Origin: Bradyrhizobium arachidis
Lineage (GTDB): Bacteria > Pseudomonadota > Alphaproteobacteria > Rhizobiales > Xanthobacteraceae
Direction: 5' to 3'
Length of the DNA: 64,000 nucleotides
Assembly: GCF_024758505.1 (NCBI RefSeq)
Contig: NZ_CP077970.1
Coordinates: 4,340,001-4,404,000 of the forward strand
A program made the translations under genes and the position numbers. Position 1 is the first letter of the stretch. Each line of letters opens with the position of its first letter. Shown piece after piece: positions 28,447 through 37,753 of this stretch. Below the pieces are notes generated by a model. That model searched no databases. It was not told where the DNA came from and worked only from the letters and a program-made list of their open reading frames with translations.

Positions 28447-29289
28447 CTAGTCGGCCGCTGCCATCTGCGCGAACAGCTCTTCAATGTCGATATCGACCTG
28501 ACCGGCTGCCTTGACATGCCGGACCTCAAAACTGTCGGGCTGGAAGCGGTACTCGACGAGCCCGGTTTCCTTGATGCCGATGCGCACCTGGCGCTGATCG
28601 TTGATAACGAAACCCGTTGACGGCGCCCAGACGTGGCGCGTGTGGCCGAAGGTGAAATCGCGCCGCTGATGGACGTGGCCGCTCGCGACGAGGCGCAGAT
28701 CGACGCGCGAAAACATCTCGATCAGGCGCTGCCGCGCCGGCTGCGGCACGTAGCGGATGGAGGTGTCCACCGTCTCGGCATCGTCGGGCTGATTCAGGAA
28801 CAGCGGCTTGTGCACGAACAGCGCGACCGGTCTGCCGTTGGCGCGCGACAGTTCGGATGCGAGCCAGTCGAACTGTTCGGCCTCGAAGGCGAGGCCCGAG
28901 TTCATCACCAGTGTGTTGAGGCCGATGAAGCGCCAGCCGGCCGCCTCGAACGACCAATGGTCTTCGCCGATGATTTCGCAGAATTGCCGGCGGTGCGCTT
29001 CCTCGACCGGCGGCTTCGGCGCCGGGCCGATCGCGGTCGGATTGTCGCCGATGTCGTGATTGCCGGGAATGTAGCGGCAGGGAAAGGGCAGGGCGTCGTG
29101 CAGCCCTTTTGCGAATTCGACGTCGGCGCGGCTGGTCGGCCCGTCGAACGACACGTCGCCGGTGTTGATCACGAGATCGGGTCTGTTCGCATCGATGTGC
29201 TCACAGACGCGCTGGAAGTTTGCGATCAGGCCCGGAAAGCGCCGGCCGAGATGGGTGTCAGAAATCTGCGTGAGGCGAAATTCGGACAT
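28447..29289 (-). CDS. Calcineurin-like metallophosphoesterase
   Basis: A 280-residue dinuclear-metal phosphoesterase, probably cytoplasmic. All five blocks are present: ISDTHLGRRF, NTGDVSFDG, PGNHDIGDN, ALFVHKPLF and ASGHVHQRRD. It resembles cAMP phosphodiesterase CpdA-type and related Icc proteins, but the substrate is not fixed by sequence. The start MSEFRLTQIS at 29289 places the first metal motif at the N-terminus as usual; the frame is open to 29337. Confidence 0.88.
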   Translation of the reverse strand: MSEFRLTQISDTHLGRRFPGLIANFQRVCEHIDANRPDLVINTGDVSFDGPTSRADVEFAKGLHDALPFPCRYIPGNHDIGDNPTAIGPAPKPPVEEAHRRQFCEIIGEDHWSFEAAGWRFIGLNTLVMNSGLAFEAEQFDWLASELSRANGRPVALFVHKPLFLNQPDDAETVDTSIRYVPQPARQRLIEMFSRVDLRLVASGHVHQRRDFTFGHTRHVWAPSTGFVINDQRQVRIGIKETGLVEYRFQPDSFEVRHVKAAGQVDIDIEELFAQMAAAD

Positions 29290-29394
29290 GGGGCGAGTAT
29301 CGACCGGCGAAACGTCGGAACGATGACACGCGCGCAAAATCCGCGATCGAACAAAGTTTAAAGCACGCGCCGCCTGTTGCTCGTTCAGGAAGGC

Positions 29395-30261
29395 CTATCC
29401 GCCGTCAGAGCAAATCCGTCCGACGGATTTGCCGGCGCGGTCTTTGAGACCGAACGGACAGCGCAGGCGTTCCAGCGCCTTCGCCGCATCCTCGCTGCCG
29501 AGCGCGGCGGCGCGCTTGTAGTAGGCGATCGCGGCCTTGGGGTCCTTCTCGCCGGCGCGCCCGGCTTCGGCATAGGCGCCGAGGCGCTCCAGTGCGTCCG
29601 CATGGTCGAGCGCGGCGGCTTTCTCGAACAGCGCCTTGGCGGCGACGTCGTCCTTCGGCCCACCGTCGCCATCCTCGGTCATCAATCCAAGCTGGAACAT
29701 CGCCTCGCTGGAATTGGCCGCCGCCGCTTTGGCGTACCAGTTGCGCGCCATCGCAACATCGGTCTTCACGCCGACACCGGCACCATAGATCGCGGCGAGA
29801 TTGATCATGCCCTCGACATCGCCGGCCTTGGCAGCCGTCTCGATCAGCGTCCGTGCCTCCTCGACGTTCTTTCTCACGCCGTCGCCTTTGATCAAGAGCA
29901 CGCCGAGCCCGGCCATCGCAGTTGTGTTGCCGGCTTTGGCTGCCTTGCGATACGCATTGGCCGCTTCAGTCGGTTGGCCGCCGAACTCGTAGGCGCGGCC
30001 GAGCTCCATCCAGATGCGGCGCGGCGCATCGGTCGCGGCAGTGGCCGCCTTGCACGCCTTGACCGCGGCTGGAATATCGGAGCCGGCGATCACGGTGACG
30101 CCGTTGACCTCGGCGGGCTTGTCCGGATCGGTGGGATGCGCGGCGAGCCCGTCACATGCGGCGATGTCGGCGGGCGCTGCATTCGCCACCATCCCCTGCA
30201 CGAGGCAGAGTGGCACGGCGAGGACGAGGCCGATGCTGACGCGAAACCCCGAACGAGCCAT
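29395..30261 (-). CDS. Exported Sel1-repeat (TPR-like) protein
   Basis: A 288-residue protein with a signal peptide (MARSGFRVSIGLVLAVPLCLVQGMVANA). From about residue 75 it is built of Sel1-like repeats (AMAGLGVLLIKGDGVRKN, GMINLAAIYGAGVGVKTD, AMFQLGLMTEDGDGGPKD, ALERLGAYAEAGRAGEKD), which form a solenoid for protein-protein contacts. It follows a membrane-protein gene with a 3-nt gap, so the two probably form an operon and may work together in the envelope. Confidence 0.85.
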   Translation of the reverse strand: MARSGFRVSIGLVLAVPLCLVQGMVANAAPADIAACDGLAAHPTDPDKPAEVNGVTVIAGSDIPAAVKACKAATAATDAPRRIWMELGRAYEFGGQPTEAANAYRKAAKAGNTTAMAGLGVLLIKGDGVRKNVEEARTLIETAAKAGDVEGMINLAAIYGAGVGVKTDVAMARNWYAKAAAANSSEAMFQLGLMTEDGDGGPKDDVAAKALFEKAAALDHADALERLGAYAEAGRAGEKDPKAAIAYYKRAAALGSEDAAKALERLRCPFGLKDRAGKSVGRICSDGG

Positions 30262-30264
30262 CCG

Positions 30265-30888
30265 TTAAAGCACCCGATAGCGGATCGTGAAGGCGTCCTG
30301 CGGCGCCACGGGGCCTGCAACCGGGGAGGCGACGCGGTCGGCGAGGTGCCAGGGGCTGAACTGCTCGGAGCGGTGCGGCTCGGCCGGCAGGCGCAGCTTG
30401 AATTCGAACGTGCCCTTGCCGGGCAGGCTGACGACCAGCAGCCGGTCGGCGGTGCGATGGTCGATCGTGACGGCGCCCCGCAGCACCGAGCGGCCGTCGC
30501 CGAGTTCCCGCGTGCCCTCGACCTGGGCGAGCTTCTGGTTGCGGTCGGTATGCAGCTCGATCTGGCTCTCGGAGGCCGTCGTCAGGATCTCCCGGGGCAT
30601 GCGGATCTCGAATTCGACCGCGGGCTTCGACGGATTGAGGCCGAGATAGGCGAGCGCGGCGTGGCGCATGTCGTAGGCCGCAAAGGTGAACAGGCCGAGC
30701 GCGGCAAGCGTCGCCAAGCCGTGCTTGAGGAGGTCGCGCCCGGTCCGGTAACCGGTGCGGAAGTAGACGGTGAGGGTGATCGCGACCGCGAGCGCCGCGG
30801 CGATGCCTGATAGCGCCGACATCAAAATTCCGAGCCCACCGTCCGGGGATTCGCTGAAAAAGCTGCCTAAGGTTGCGAAAATCGTCAT
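30265..30888 (-). CDS. Membrane protein of unknown function
   Basis: A 207-residue protein with two N-terminal hydrophobic helices (about 20-42 and 57-75) and a soluble C-terminal domain of about 130 residues, rich in beta-strand-like segments and containing Arg/Glu pairs. I recognise no family. It is 3 nt from the Sel1-protein gene, which suggests a shared envelope function. Confidence 0.7.
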   Translation of the reverse strand: MTIFATLGSFFSESPDGGLGILMSALSGIAAALAVAITLTVYFRTGYRTGRDLLKHGLATLAALGLFTFAAYDMRHAALAYLGLNPSKPAVEFEIRMPREILTTASESQIELHTDRNQKLAQVEGTRELGDGRSVLRGAVTIDHRTADRLLVVSLPGKGTFEFKLRLPAEPHRSEQFSPWHLADRVASPVAGPVAPQDAFTIRYRVL

Positions 30889-31055
30889 GGCGCCGTCTCG
30901 CCGTTGGACCCCGAAGGGCCGAAATCGCTTTAACTACTGGCGGTTAGTCGCCTCACCGCGAAAAGCGGTTCAAGTGCTTGATTGCCAGAGCTAAGGGCGG
31001 GGGCTAATGAGCCCCTCAATTCGCGTCGCGAACGGGAAAATCCCAGGAAAATCTG

Positions 31056-31478
31056 ATGTCGGTTCAAATGGTTTTGCTGCCGGTCTTCGTGCAGGTCGCG
31101 CTCACTTTGGCGCTGCTCGTCGCCGTGGTCGGGGCGCGCCGGGCAACGCTGGTGTCAGGCGAGACAAAAATTCGCGACATTGCGCTGGGCGAGCCGAGTT
31201 GGCCTCCGCGCGCCACCCAGATCGGCAATTGCTACCGCAACCAGTTCGAGCTGCCGGTGTTGTTTTACGCGCTGATCGCGATTGCCTTGCCGCTGCGCCA
31301 TGCCGATCTCTTCATCGTGCTGATGTCCTGGGTGTTCGTGGTGACGCGGCTGGTCCATGCCGGCGTGTTCGTCACGTCAAACGATTTTGGCCGGCGCTCC
31401 ACGGTGTGGATCGCGGGCGGCCTCGTGCTGCTCGTGATGTGGATCTACTTCGCGCTGAAAATGCTGCTGCTGATCTGA
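31056..31478 (+). CDS. MAPEG-family membrane protein
   Basis: A 140-residue, four-helix inner-membrane protein. The family motif RNQFELPVLFYALIA (about 60-74) follows helix 1, and the later helix LFIVLMSWVFVVTRLVHAGVF carries the RxxHA feature of MAPEG proteins. Eukaryotic relatives are glutathione-dependent transferases; the bacterial role is unknown. AGGAAA precedes the ATG. It lies 46 nt upstream of the RsmB-like gene. Confidence 0.82.
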   Translation: MSVQMVLLPVFVQVALTLALLVAVVGARRATLVSGETKIRDIALGEPSWPPRATQIGNCYRNQFELPVLFYALIAIALPLRHADLFIVLMSWVFVVTRLVHAGVFVTSNDFGRRSTVWIAGGLVLLVMWIYFALKMLLLI

Positions 31479-31524
31479 ACGCATGATTCCCCGAAGAGAT
31501 CATGCGCAACACTGAAAGAAACTC

Positions 31525-32826
31525 ATGACCCCTGCTGCCCGGCTGTCCGCGGCCATCGAACTCCTCGACACCATCGAAACCCAGCGCGTGCCTGCGGCCA
31601 AGGCGCTGAAGGAATGGGGCACCGCGCATCGTTTTGCGGGCTCCGGCGATCGCGCGGCGATCGCGGGGCTCGTCTGGGACGTGCTGCGCCGCTACGCCTC
31701 GAGCGCGTATTTGATGGACGCCGACAGCGCCCGCGCGCGGCTGATCGGCATGCTGCGTCTCGAACGCGGCATGGATGTCGCGACCATGTCCGCGATGTTC
31801 GACGGCAGCCGCTATGCGCCGTCGCCGCTGACCGAGGCGGAGAGTAGCGCGCTCGCCACGCGCTCGCTGAAGGGTGCGCCGGCCGCGGTTGCCGGCGACT
31901 ATCCGGACTGGCTCGATCCCTATCTCGCAAAAGTCTTCGGCGAGGATCGCGCGGCGGAGGCGACCGCGATGGCAAGCCGCGCGCCGCTCGACCTGCGCGT
32001 CAACACGCTGAAATCCAACCGCGACAAGGCACAGCGCTCGCTTGCGCATCTCGGCGCAAAGCCGACGCCGTGGTCGCCGGCCGGCCTGCGCATCGAGCTC
32101 GGCGCTGATGCGCGCAATCCCGGCATCCAGTCGGAGGAGGATTTCATCAAGGGCGGCATCGAGGTGCAGGATGAAGGCTCGCAGCTCGCCGCGCTCTTCA
32201 CCGCGGCAAAGCCCGGCGAGCAGGTGATCGATCTCTGCGCCGGCGCCGGCGGCAAGACGCTGGCGCTGGCGGCCTTGATGCAGGGCAAGGGCAGGCTGAT
32301 CGCGACCGACAGCGACAAGCGGCAACTTGCTCCCATTCACGAACGCCTGTCGCGCGCTGGCGTGCACAATGCCGATGTCCGCACACCCAAGGGCGACGCC
32401 GATCCGCTGGCCGATATTCGCAGCACAGCCGACTTGGTCGTGATCGATGCGCCCTGCACGGGCACCGGCACCTGGCGCCGCAACCCCGACGCCAAATGGC
32501 GCATGCGCCCCGGCGCGCTCGAGATTCGCCTCAAGGACCAGGCCGAGGTGCTGGAGCGCGCCGTGCCGTTGGTGAAGCCGGGTGGGCGGATCGCCTACAT
32601 CACCTGCTCAGTGCTGACGGACGAGAACGACGAACAGGTCAAAGCCTTCACCGCGCGCCATCCCGAATTTTCGGTCGTGCCGCCGGAGCAGACCGCAGGC
32701 GTGCTCTGGGACAAGGCGGAGGCGTTTGCCGAGGCCGCGCTGCAATCGGAGCACGGCTGGCTGATGACGCCGAGGCGAACCGGCACCGACGGGTTTTTCG
32801 TCGCGGTGCTGAGGAAGGCCGGTTGA
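31525..32826 (+). CDS. RsmB/NOP-family rRNA (cytosine-C5) methyltransferase
   Basis: A 433-residue SAM-dependent RNA m5C methyltransferase. SAM-binding motif I IDLCAGAGGKTLALAA; motif IV VIDAPCTGTGTWRRNPDAKWR with the first active-site Cys; motif VI GGRIAYITCSVLTDENDEQ with the catalytic Cys. It has an N-terminal NusB-like helical extension. RsmB of E. coli methylates C967 of 16S rRNA; whether this one has the same target is inferred from family only. Confidence 0.88.
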   Translation: MTPAARLSAAIELLDTIETQRVPAAKALKEWGTAHRFAGSGDRAAIAGLVWDVLRRYASSAYLMDADSARARLIGMLRLERGMDVATMSAMFDGSRYAPSPLTEAESSALATRSLKGAPAAVAGDYPDWLDPYLAKVFGEDRAAEATAMASRAPLDLRVNTLKSNRDKAQRSLAHLGAKPTPWSPAGLRIELGADARNPGIQSEEDFIKGGIEVQDEGSQLAALFTAAKPGEQVIDLCAGAGGKTLALAALMQGKGRLIATDSDKRQLAPIHERLSRAGVHNADVRTPKGDADPLADIRSTADLVVIDAPCTGTGTWRRNPDAKWRMRPGALEIRLKDQAEVLERAVPLVKPGGRIAYITCSVLTDENDEQVKAFTARHPEFSVVPPEQTAGVLWDKAEAFAEAALQSEHGWLMTPRRTGTDGFFVAVLRKAG

Positions 32827-32833
32827 TTATTTG

Positions 32834-32958
32834 CTGTCATTCCGGGGCTCGCGTAGCGAGAACCCGGAATCTATTGGGCCGCAGAGATCGCTGAGGAATG
32901 GATTCCGGGTTCGCCCTACGGGCGCCCCCATTGCGCGCTTGCGCAATGTGGAATGACA
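32834..32958. repeat. Dispersed palindromic repeat, ATTCCGGG type
   Basis: Contains the nested inverted repeats ATTCCGGGGCTCGC/GCGAGAACCCGGAAT and ATTCCGGGTTCGCCC/GGGCGCCCC, ending TGTGGAATGACA. It fills the gap after the RsmB-like gene. The TGTCATTC...GAATGACA ends resemble those of the other repeats near 20.0 and 34.0 kb. Confidence 0.75.
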
Positions 32959-32972
32959 AGGGAGCAAACGAA

Positions 32973-33004
32973 AGCCCCGCCGCCGGAATCCCGGGGGCGG
33001 GGCT
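32973..33004 (-). terminator. Probable terminator of cspA
   Basis: On the minus strand, AGCCCCGCC pairs with GGCGGGGCT and is followed by TTCGTTT. The T tract is interrupted, so termination may be partial. It lies about 60 nt beyond the cspA stop. Confidence 0.5.
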
Positions 33005-33062
33005 CGTAACCTTACGCTTTGCCAGTACGTCCGTGGTCAAAGCGCGATTGGGTCGCGCAGGA

Positions 33063-33272
33063 CTAGCCGGCGCGGAGGTTGTCGGCGGAGGACTTGCCGC
33101 TGCGGCGGTCCGCGACGATGTCGAAGGAGATCTTCTGGCCCTCGTTGAGGGTGCTCAGACCGGCGCGTTCCACCGCGCTGATGTGAACGAAGACGTCCTT
33201 GGTGCCGTCGTCCGGCTGAATGAAGCCAAAGCCCTTTTGGTTGTTAAACCACTTCACAGTACCCATAGCCAT
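33063..33272 (-). CDS. cspA: Cold-shock-domain protein (CspA family)
   Basis: A 69-residue nucleic-acid chaperone. RNP1 [10 protein letters not shown] and RNP2 VFVHISAVE are intact, with the aromatic side chains that stack on single-stranded nucleic acid. Start [10 protein letters not shown] at 33272 has AAAGGAA upstream; MGTVKWFN at 33266 is the alternative. The 280 bp upstream have no gene, consistent with the long 5' leader typical of csp mRNAs. Confidence 0.95.
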   Translation of the reverse strand: MAMGTVKWFNNQKGFGFIQPDDGTKDVFVHISAVERAGLSTLNEGQKISFDIVADRRSGKSSADNLRAG

Positions 33273-33553
33273 GGGGGAGGTTCCTTTGATTAACGGTCTA
33301 CGCGCTGGGACCGGTACGCAAATGCTTTGCGCCCATCGTCCCGATTGATCGATTTTGGGGAATCTGAATCGTGCGCGCCCGTCATAAAAAACGAGGCGAA
33401 GCGGCCCAGTCGTTCGGCCAAGTATCGAGAATGTGAACATACAGATTTATTGGGGCCAGTTCAAGGCACCACCACACGCGCGCCGTGAAGTGGGGTCGGT
33501 ATTCTAGTCCGCGCTGCAAATCGGCCACTTCGGCGGCATATTGGCGGGTTCCC

Positions 33554-33886
33554 TCAGTCGACGATGAACAGCGTCGCGCCCACAGCCGTCGATGAGCGGT
33601 GCGCGGCGTCGCCAAAATCCGAGACCTGGTAGCTCATGCCCGGCGTGAGCTTGAATTTGCGCCCGTCGCGCAGCTCGGTGTCGAGCTCGCCCTTGAGCAC
33701 GTAGAGCACATGGCCGCGATCGCACCAGTGATCGGCGAGATAGCCCGGCGAATACTCCACCATCCGCACCCTGAGCTCGCCGATGTCGAGCGTGCGCCAC
33801 AGCGCGTGCCCGGTCTCGCCGGGATGCGTGGTAGCCGCAATCTTGCTCCAGTCGGTGACGGTGAAGGGCGAGGTGGGGAGTTTCAT
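33554..33886 (-). CDS. DHCW-motif cupin-fold protein
   Basis: A 110-residue single-domain cupin. It carries ADHWCDRGHVLYVLKGEL, the motif that names this group, with His residues that could bind metal. AGGA precedes MKLPTSPFTV at 33886. Function unknown; small cupins act as enzymes or ligand binders. It ends about 280 nt from cspA on the same strand. Confidence 0.75.
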   Translation of the reverse strand: MKLPTSPFTVTDWSKIAATTHPGETGHALWRTLDIGELRVRMVEYSPGYLADHWCDRGHVLYVLKGELDTELRDGRKFKLTPGMSYQVSDFGDAAHRSSTAVGATLFIVD

Positions 33887-33953
33887 GGGTGATCCTGTTC
33901 GTTCGCTACGCTCGCACTGACGAGCTTGTGGCACGCATGCGCCTCACTCTCGC

Positions 33954-34061
33954 TGTCATCGCCCGATTCAATCGGGCGATCCAGTATTCCAGAGGCGGTG
34001 ACGCTATACGGAGAAGCCGCGGCGTACTGGATTCCCCGCCTTCGCGGGGAATGACAGCGGT
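33954..34061. repeat. Dispersed palindromic repeat, inverted copy of the one near 20.0 kb
   Basis: Contains ATCGCCCGATT/AATCGGGCGAT and ATTCCCCGCC/GGCGGGGAAT-type arms joined by a segment including GGAGAAGCCGCGGCGTACTG. The GATCCAGTATTCCAGAG part matches, inverted, the repeat at 19950-20030. Lies between the cupin gene and the NTF2-like gene. Confidence 0.75.
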
Positions 34062-34073
34062 GTGCTTGGCAAC

Positions 34074-34445
34074 CTAATGCACCAAATGATTCGCCGAGCC
34101 CTGCACGATCTTCGCATCCGTGTTCACCCGCAGATACTCGCAGATCTTCTTGCCGCGCTCGTTCTGGTAGAACACGACGACGCTGTCGGGGCTGACGAAC
34201 AGGTCGATCAGCTCGAAATGCAGGTTGGGAAGCAGCGCCAGCGCCTTGCCCCAATATATCCGCAAGCTCTCCTTGCCGCGCAGGGTTCCGCTCTCGGCCA
34301 GTCCGAGCGCCTGGACCCTGTCAGACGTCATCTCGGCGATGTCGTCATAGAGCGCCAGCACGCGCTCGAGGTCGCGCGAATTCCAGGTGTTGATCCAGGT
34401 CCGGCCCAAAGCTTCCATGGCGGACGGCTGGTGGTGAATTGGCAT
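34074..34445 (-). CDS. SnoaL/NTF2-like protein
   Basis: A 123-residue protein of the alpha-plus-beta cone fold: WINTWNSRDLERVLALYDDIAEMTS, then LRIYWGKALALLPNLHFELIDLFVSPDSVVVFYQNERG pattern. Such proteins are small ligand binders or isomerase-like enzymes. GGGAGGATGCC precedes ATG 34445, which decides the start. It is divergent from guaA. Confidence 0.8.
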   Translation of the reverse strand: MPIHHQPSAMEALGRTWINTWNSRDLERVLALYDDIAEMTSDRVQALGLAESGTLRGKESLRIYWGKALALLPNLHFELIDLFVSPDSVVVFYQNERGKKICEYLRVNTDAKIVQGSANHLVH

Positions 34446-34594
34446 GGCATCCTCCCAATCTCGGCATATTCTGCAGCGGGCCAAATTAGGTCAATATTAC
34501 TGACATAAATGGCGTCTGTCCATGCCCAAAGAAGAATGTGGGCGCGCCGGCCCGCGCGGTTGCGGCAGGGGGCGTGGTCGCGTATCTGCTTGCC

Positions 34595-36193
34595 ATGACA
34601 GCAGCACAGAACGCCCGCGAGTCGTCGTCGCCCCATGTGGCCTCGGCGCACGACAAGATTCTCATCGTCGACTTCGGCAGCCAGGTGACGCAGCTCATTG
34701 CGCGTCGCGTGCGCGAGGACGGCGTCTATTGCGAGATCGTCCCGTTCAACAAGGCCGAACAGGCCTTTCTGGAGATGAAGCCGAAAGCGGTGATCCTCTC
34801 AGGCGGACCGGAATCCGTGCATGAGGAAGGCTCGCCGCGCGCCCCGCAACTGATCTTCGATTCCCGCGTGCCCGTGATGGGCATCTGCTACGGCCAGATG
34901 ACCATGGCGGCCCAGCTCGGCGGCACCGTCGAGGGCGGGCATCATCGCGAATTCGGCCGCGCCGACGTCGAGGTGAAAGCCCCGAGCAAGCTGTTCGAGG
35001 ACGTCTGGTCGCCCGGCGGCAAAAACCAGGTCTGGATGAGCCATGGCGACCGCATCACAAAGATGCCGCCCGGCTTCACGGTCGCCGGCACCTCGCCGAA
35101 TGCGCCGTTCGCGATCATTCAGGACGAGACGCGCAAATATTACGGCCTCATGTTCCACCCCGAGGTCGTGCACACGCCCGACGGCGCAAAGCTGATCCGC
35201 AATTTCGTGCGCAAGATCGCGGGCCTTTCCGGCGACTGGACCATGCGCGCCTTCCGCGAGGAGGCGATCCAGAAGATCCGCAATCAGGTCGGCAAGGGCA
35301 GGGTGATCTGCGGCCTCTCCGGCGGCGTCGATTCAGCCGTCGCCGCCGTGCTGATCCACGAGGCCATCGGCGATCAGCTCACCTGCGTCTTCGTCGATCA
35401 CGGCCTGCTGCGCCTGGACGAAGCCAAGACGGTGGTCGATCTCTTCCGCGGCCACTACAACATTCCGCTCGTGCATGTGGACGCCTCAAAACAGTTTTTG
35501 GGCGAGCTCGAAGGCGTCACTGATCCCGAGGTGAAGCGCAAGACCATCGGCCGTCTCTTCATCGACGTGTTCGACGCCGAGGCCAAGAAGATCGGCGGCG
35601 CCGATTTCCTCGCGCAGGGCACGCTCTACCCTGATGTGATCGAGAGCGTCTCCTTCACCGGCGGTCCCTCGGTGACGATCAAGTCGCACCACAATGTCGG
35701 TGGTCTGCCCGAGCGCATGAACATGAAGCTCGTCGAGCCCCTGCGCGAGCTGTTCAAGGACGAGGTCCGCGCGCTCGGCCGCGAGCTTGGCCTCCCCGAA
35801 ATCTTCGTCGGCCGTCACCCGTTCCCGGGCCCGGGCCTCGCCATCCGCTGCCCCGGCGACATCACCCGCGACAAGCTCGAGATTTTGCGGAAGGCCGACG
35901 CCGTCTATATCGACCAGATCCGCAAGCATGGCCTCTACGACGAAATCTGGCAGGCCTTTGCCGTGCTGCTACCCGTGAAAACCGTCGGCGTCATGGGCGA
36001 CGGCCGCACCTACGACTACGTCGTGGGCCTGCGCGCCGTCACCTCCACCGACGGCATGACCGCCGACTTCTACCAGTTCGACATGAAGTTTCTGGGCGAG
36101 ACCGCCACGCGCATCATCAACGAGGTGAAGGGCGTGAACCGGGTGGTGTACGACGTGACCAGCAAGCCGCCGGGGACGATTGAGTGGGAGTAG
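34595..36193 (+). CDS. guaA: GMP synthase (glutamine-hydrolysing)
   Basis: Cytoplasmic amination of XMP to GMP, using glutamine and ATP. Length 532. N-terminal class I amidotransferase domain: catalytic Cys in [11 protein letters not shown], His and Glu in MFHPEVVHT. The ATP pyrophosphatase domain follows with the P-loop [12 protein letters not shown], then the dimerisation domain ending KPPGTIEWE. Start [10 protein letters not shown] at 34595 gives the usual length; the open frame to 34538 is an unlikely extension. With guaB it completes GMP synthesis from IMP. Confidence 0.97.
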   Translation: MTAAQNARESSSPHVASAHDKILIVDFGSQVTQLIARRVREDGVYCEIVPFNKAEQAFLEMKPKAVILSGGPESVHEEGSPRAPQLIFDSRVPVMGICYGQMTMAAQLGGTVEGGHHREFGRADVEVKAPSKLFEDVWSPGGKNQVWMSHGDRITKMPPGFTVAGTSPNAPFAIIQDETRKYYGLMFHPEVVHTPDGAKLIRNFVRKIAGLSGDWTMRAFREEAIQKIRNQVGKGRVICGLSGGVDSAVAAVLIHEAIGDQLTCVFVDHGLLRLDEAKTVVDLFRGHYNIPLVHVDASKQFLGELEGVTDPEVKRKTIGRLFIDVFDAEAKKIGGADFLAQGTLYPDVIESVSFTGGPSVTIKSHHNVGGLPERMNMKLVEPLRELFKDEVRALGRELGLPEIFVGRHPFPGPGLAIRCPGDITRDKLEILRKADAVYIDQIRKHGLYDEIWQAFAVLLPVKTVGVMGDGRTYDYVVGLRAVTSTDGMTADFYQFDMKFLGETATRIINEVKGVNRVVYDVTSKPPGTIEWE

Positions 36194-36419
36194 TGCGGCT
36201 TGCTGCCATCGCGTAGTTTAGCGTGGTCTGGTCGAGTTGTTCTCGCTTCCTTCGCATTGAGAATTCTGACCGAAGTAGTGGGCTTGGCTTATCCCGGCAG
36301 AGGTCCGAAATCCATTGCGTCTTCGCTGATGGAGTATCGCAGCGCGCTGGATCGTACAGAAGGGCCGGGGGCTCAAAGCTTAGCTTCAAGCACCGGCAGG
36401 TTTTGGCGCAAAGCGGACA

Positions 36420-37226
36420 TCAACATGAGTGGAGATGCGATTTAGACTCACATGCTTTGGGTGCCAGCTCGACCACCGCTGCGTTGGGGCTGCTCAGCTG
36501 AGCAACTTTGTCGGTAGTGATGAGATTGGTCACTCGCAATTCCTCCCGAGAGAGTTCATGTAAATCTTCCCACGGCGGAACGTTTAGCGACAGTGACAAC
36601 AAATCACCCGCGCCGCCCATGTCGAAGGTGTATTTGGCGAGACGTCCGATATCGCGCTCAACGGTCATGAGATCATATGCGCTGTAGCTCGCGGCCCGAG
36701 CATTGTCAGCGCGGTCGCCCATCCAGATCTGATGCACGCGGACATGCGCTTGTTCAGGCACGTAACGCGACTTGCCCGACAGCAGCAGAAAAACGCACAT
36801 GGATTCGCAGTAGGCCTCCGGCGACACGTGGGCGCGCTCGCCATGTTCGCTGGGGGTAAGCACGCTCGCCCCGACGGTCGTGAACATTTCGAGCGCCCGG
36901 AACCGCCGTCCGAGCGCGATCGCGTCGTTGACCGAGCCGCCGCCGGAATCCAGCACGACGGTTTCGCCATTGAGCCGATAATCGCGTGCGAATGCATCGA
37001 AATCGCTTGGGGTCTCGGCGGTGACGATGCCGACTGCGCTGATCCAGCCTCGGCAATTCGGCTGGCAAGCGACCCAGCTGAACTTCATGGGCAATTGGCG
37101 TTCCTCGAGGGCGGCGCCGGCGTACGCCGAGCGCCCCGGCATGGCCACAAGGCCGAGCAATGCGATGCAACAGGTGGCGACGCTGAGCAACGTCCAAGCT
37201 CGGGTGGTCGCTCGGCGAGCGAGCAT
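36420..37226 (-). CDS. Exported ClpP-like (COG3904-type) protein
   Basis: A 268-residue protein with a signal peptide or N-terminal anchor (TLLSVATCCIALLGLVAMPGRSAYA). The mature part has the ClpP/crotonase-like pattern seen in predicted periplasmic proteases of rhizobia: VVLDSGGGSVNDAIALGRRF, then YCESMCVFLLLSGKSRYV and VHQIWMGDR. Ser or Cys at SMCVF stands where ClpP has its nucleophile, and His in VRVHQIW where its His lies, but catalysis is not proven. The 36194-36419 gap to guaA has no clear gene. Confidence 0.7.
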   Translation of the reverse strand: MLARRATTRAWTLLSVATCCIALLGLVAMPGRSAYAGAALEERQLPMKFSWVACQPNCRGWISAVGIVTAETPSDFDAFARDYRLNGETVVLDSGGGSVNDAIALGRRFRALEMFTTVGASVLTPSEHGERAHVSPEAYCESMCVFLLLSGKSRYVPEQAHVRVHQIWMGDRADNARAASYSAYDLMTVERDIGRLAKYTFDMGGAGDLLSLSLNVPPWEDLHELSREELRVTNLITTDKVAQLSSPNAAVVELAPKACESKSHLHSC

Positions 37227-37268
37227 GAATCTCTTTCCTTGGCTGGCTATCGGGTGGAATGAGCCGCG

Positions 37269-37520
37269 TCACAACGGCTTGGGTACACCGGCGACACCTG
37301 GTGCCGCCGGGTTGGTCGGTACAGATCCAGAATCGAATCTTAACCGGGACTGATGCTTGGCGCGCCATTTCGGGCCGGGGCCACGCATGTAGTGCAGCTC
37401 GGGTCGGTAGCTGTCGCGCACGTCCATAATCAGGTTGTGAATGACACTGGCGAAGTCGGAGGCAAACTCAGTCATCCTTCGAGCAAAACATGAAAATGCG
37501 GTTGCACCCATTGTTATCAT
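37269..37520 (-). CDS. Small protein of unknown function
   Basis: An 83-residue ORF starting MITMGATAFS at 37520 with AGGAGAGG seven nt upstream, which is the main support. It is Arg-rich, with no signal peptide or recognised domain. The frame is open upstream to 37649 without a better start. May be non-functional. Confidence 0.4.
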   Translation of the reverse strand: MITMGATAFSCFARRMTEFASDFASVIHNLIMDVRDSYRPELHYMRGPGPKWRAKHQSRLRFDSGSVPTNPAAPGVAGVPKPL

Positions 37521-37753
37521 CGATGAACCTCTCCTATTTCTCTCGCCGCTAAACACATCGGCCGTTATGCCCAAGCGTAGGCTCCGAGAGATGGGCCAAG
37601 CCATTGCACAGAGGTTGATCCTCCCCTGACCTTTGGCTGAGAAGAGCACACCAAGGCTTAGGCCCTGCGCACGAGGGCCCTGCGACTGATGGGAAGGTCG
37701 CAGGCCAGCCGCATGCGAAGACTGCCCTTGTTCATCTCAATGCGTCTGAAGGT

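Noticed and set aside
29377..30810. A 477-codon plus-strand ORF
   Set aside because: Antisense to the Sel1 and membrane-protein genes; no ribosome binding site or family.
36390..36425. Sequence including TTTTGGCGCAAAGCGGACAT
   Set aside because: It resembles a short fragment often repeated in rhizobial genomes, but only one copy was noticed here and it has no structure of its own, so it was not annotated.
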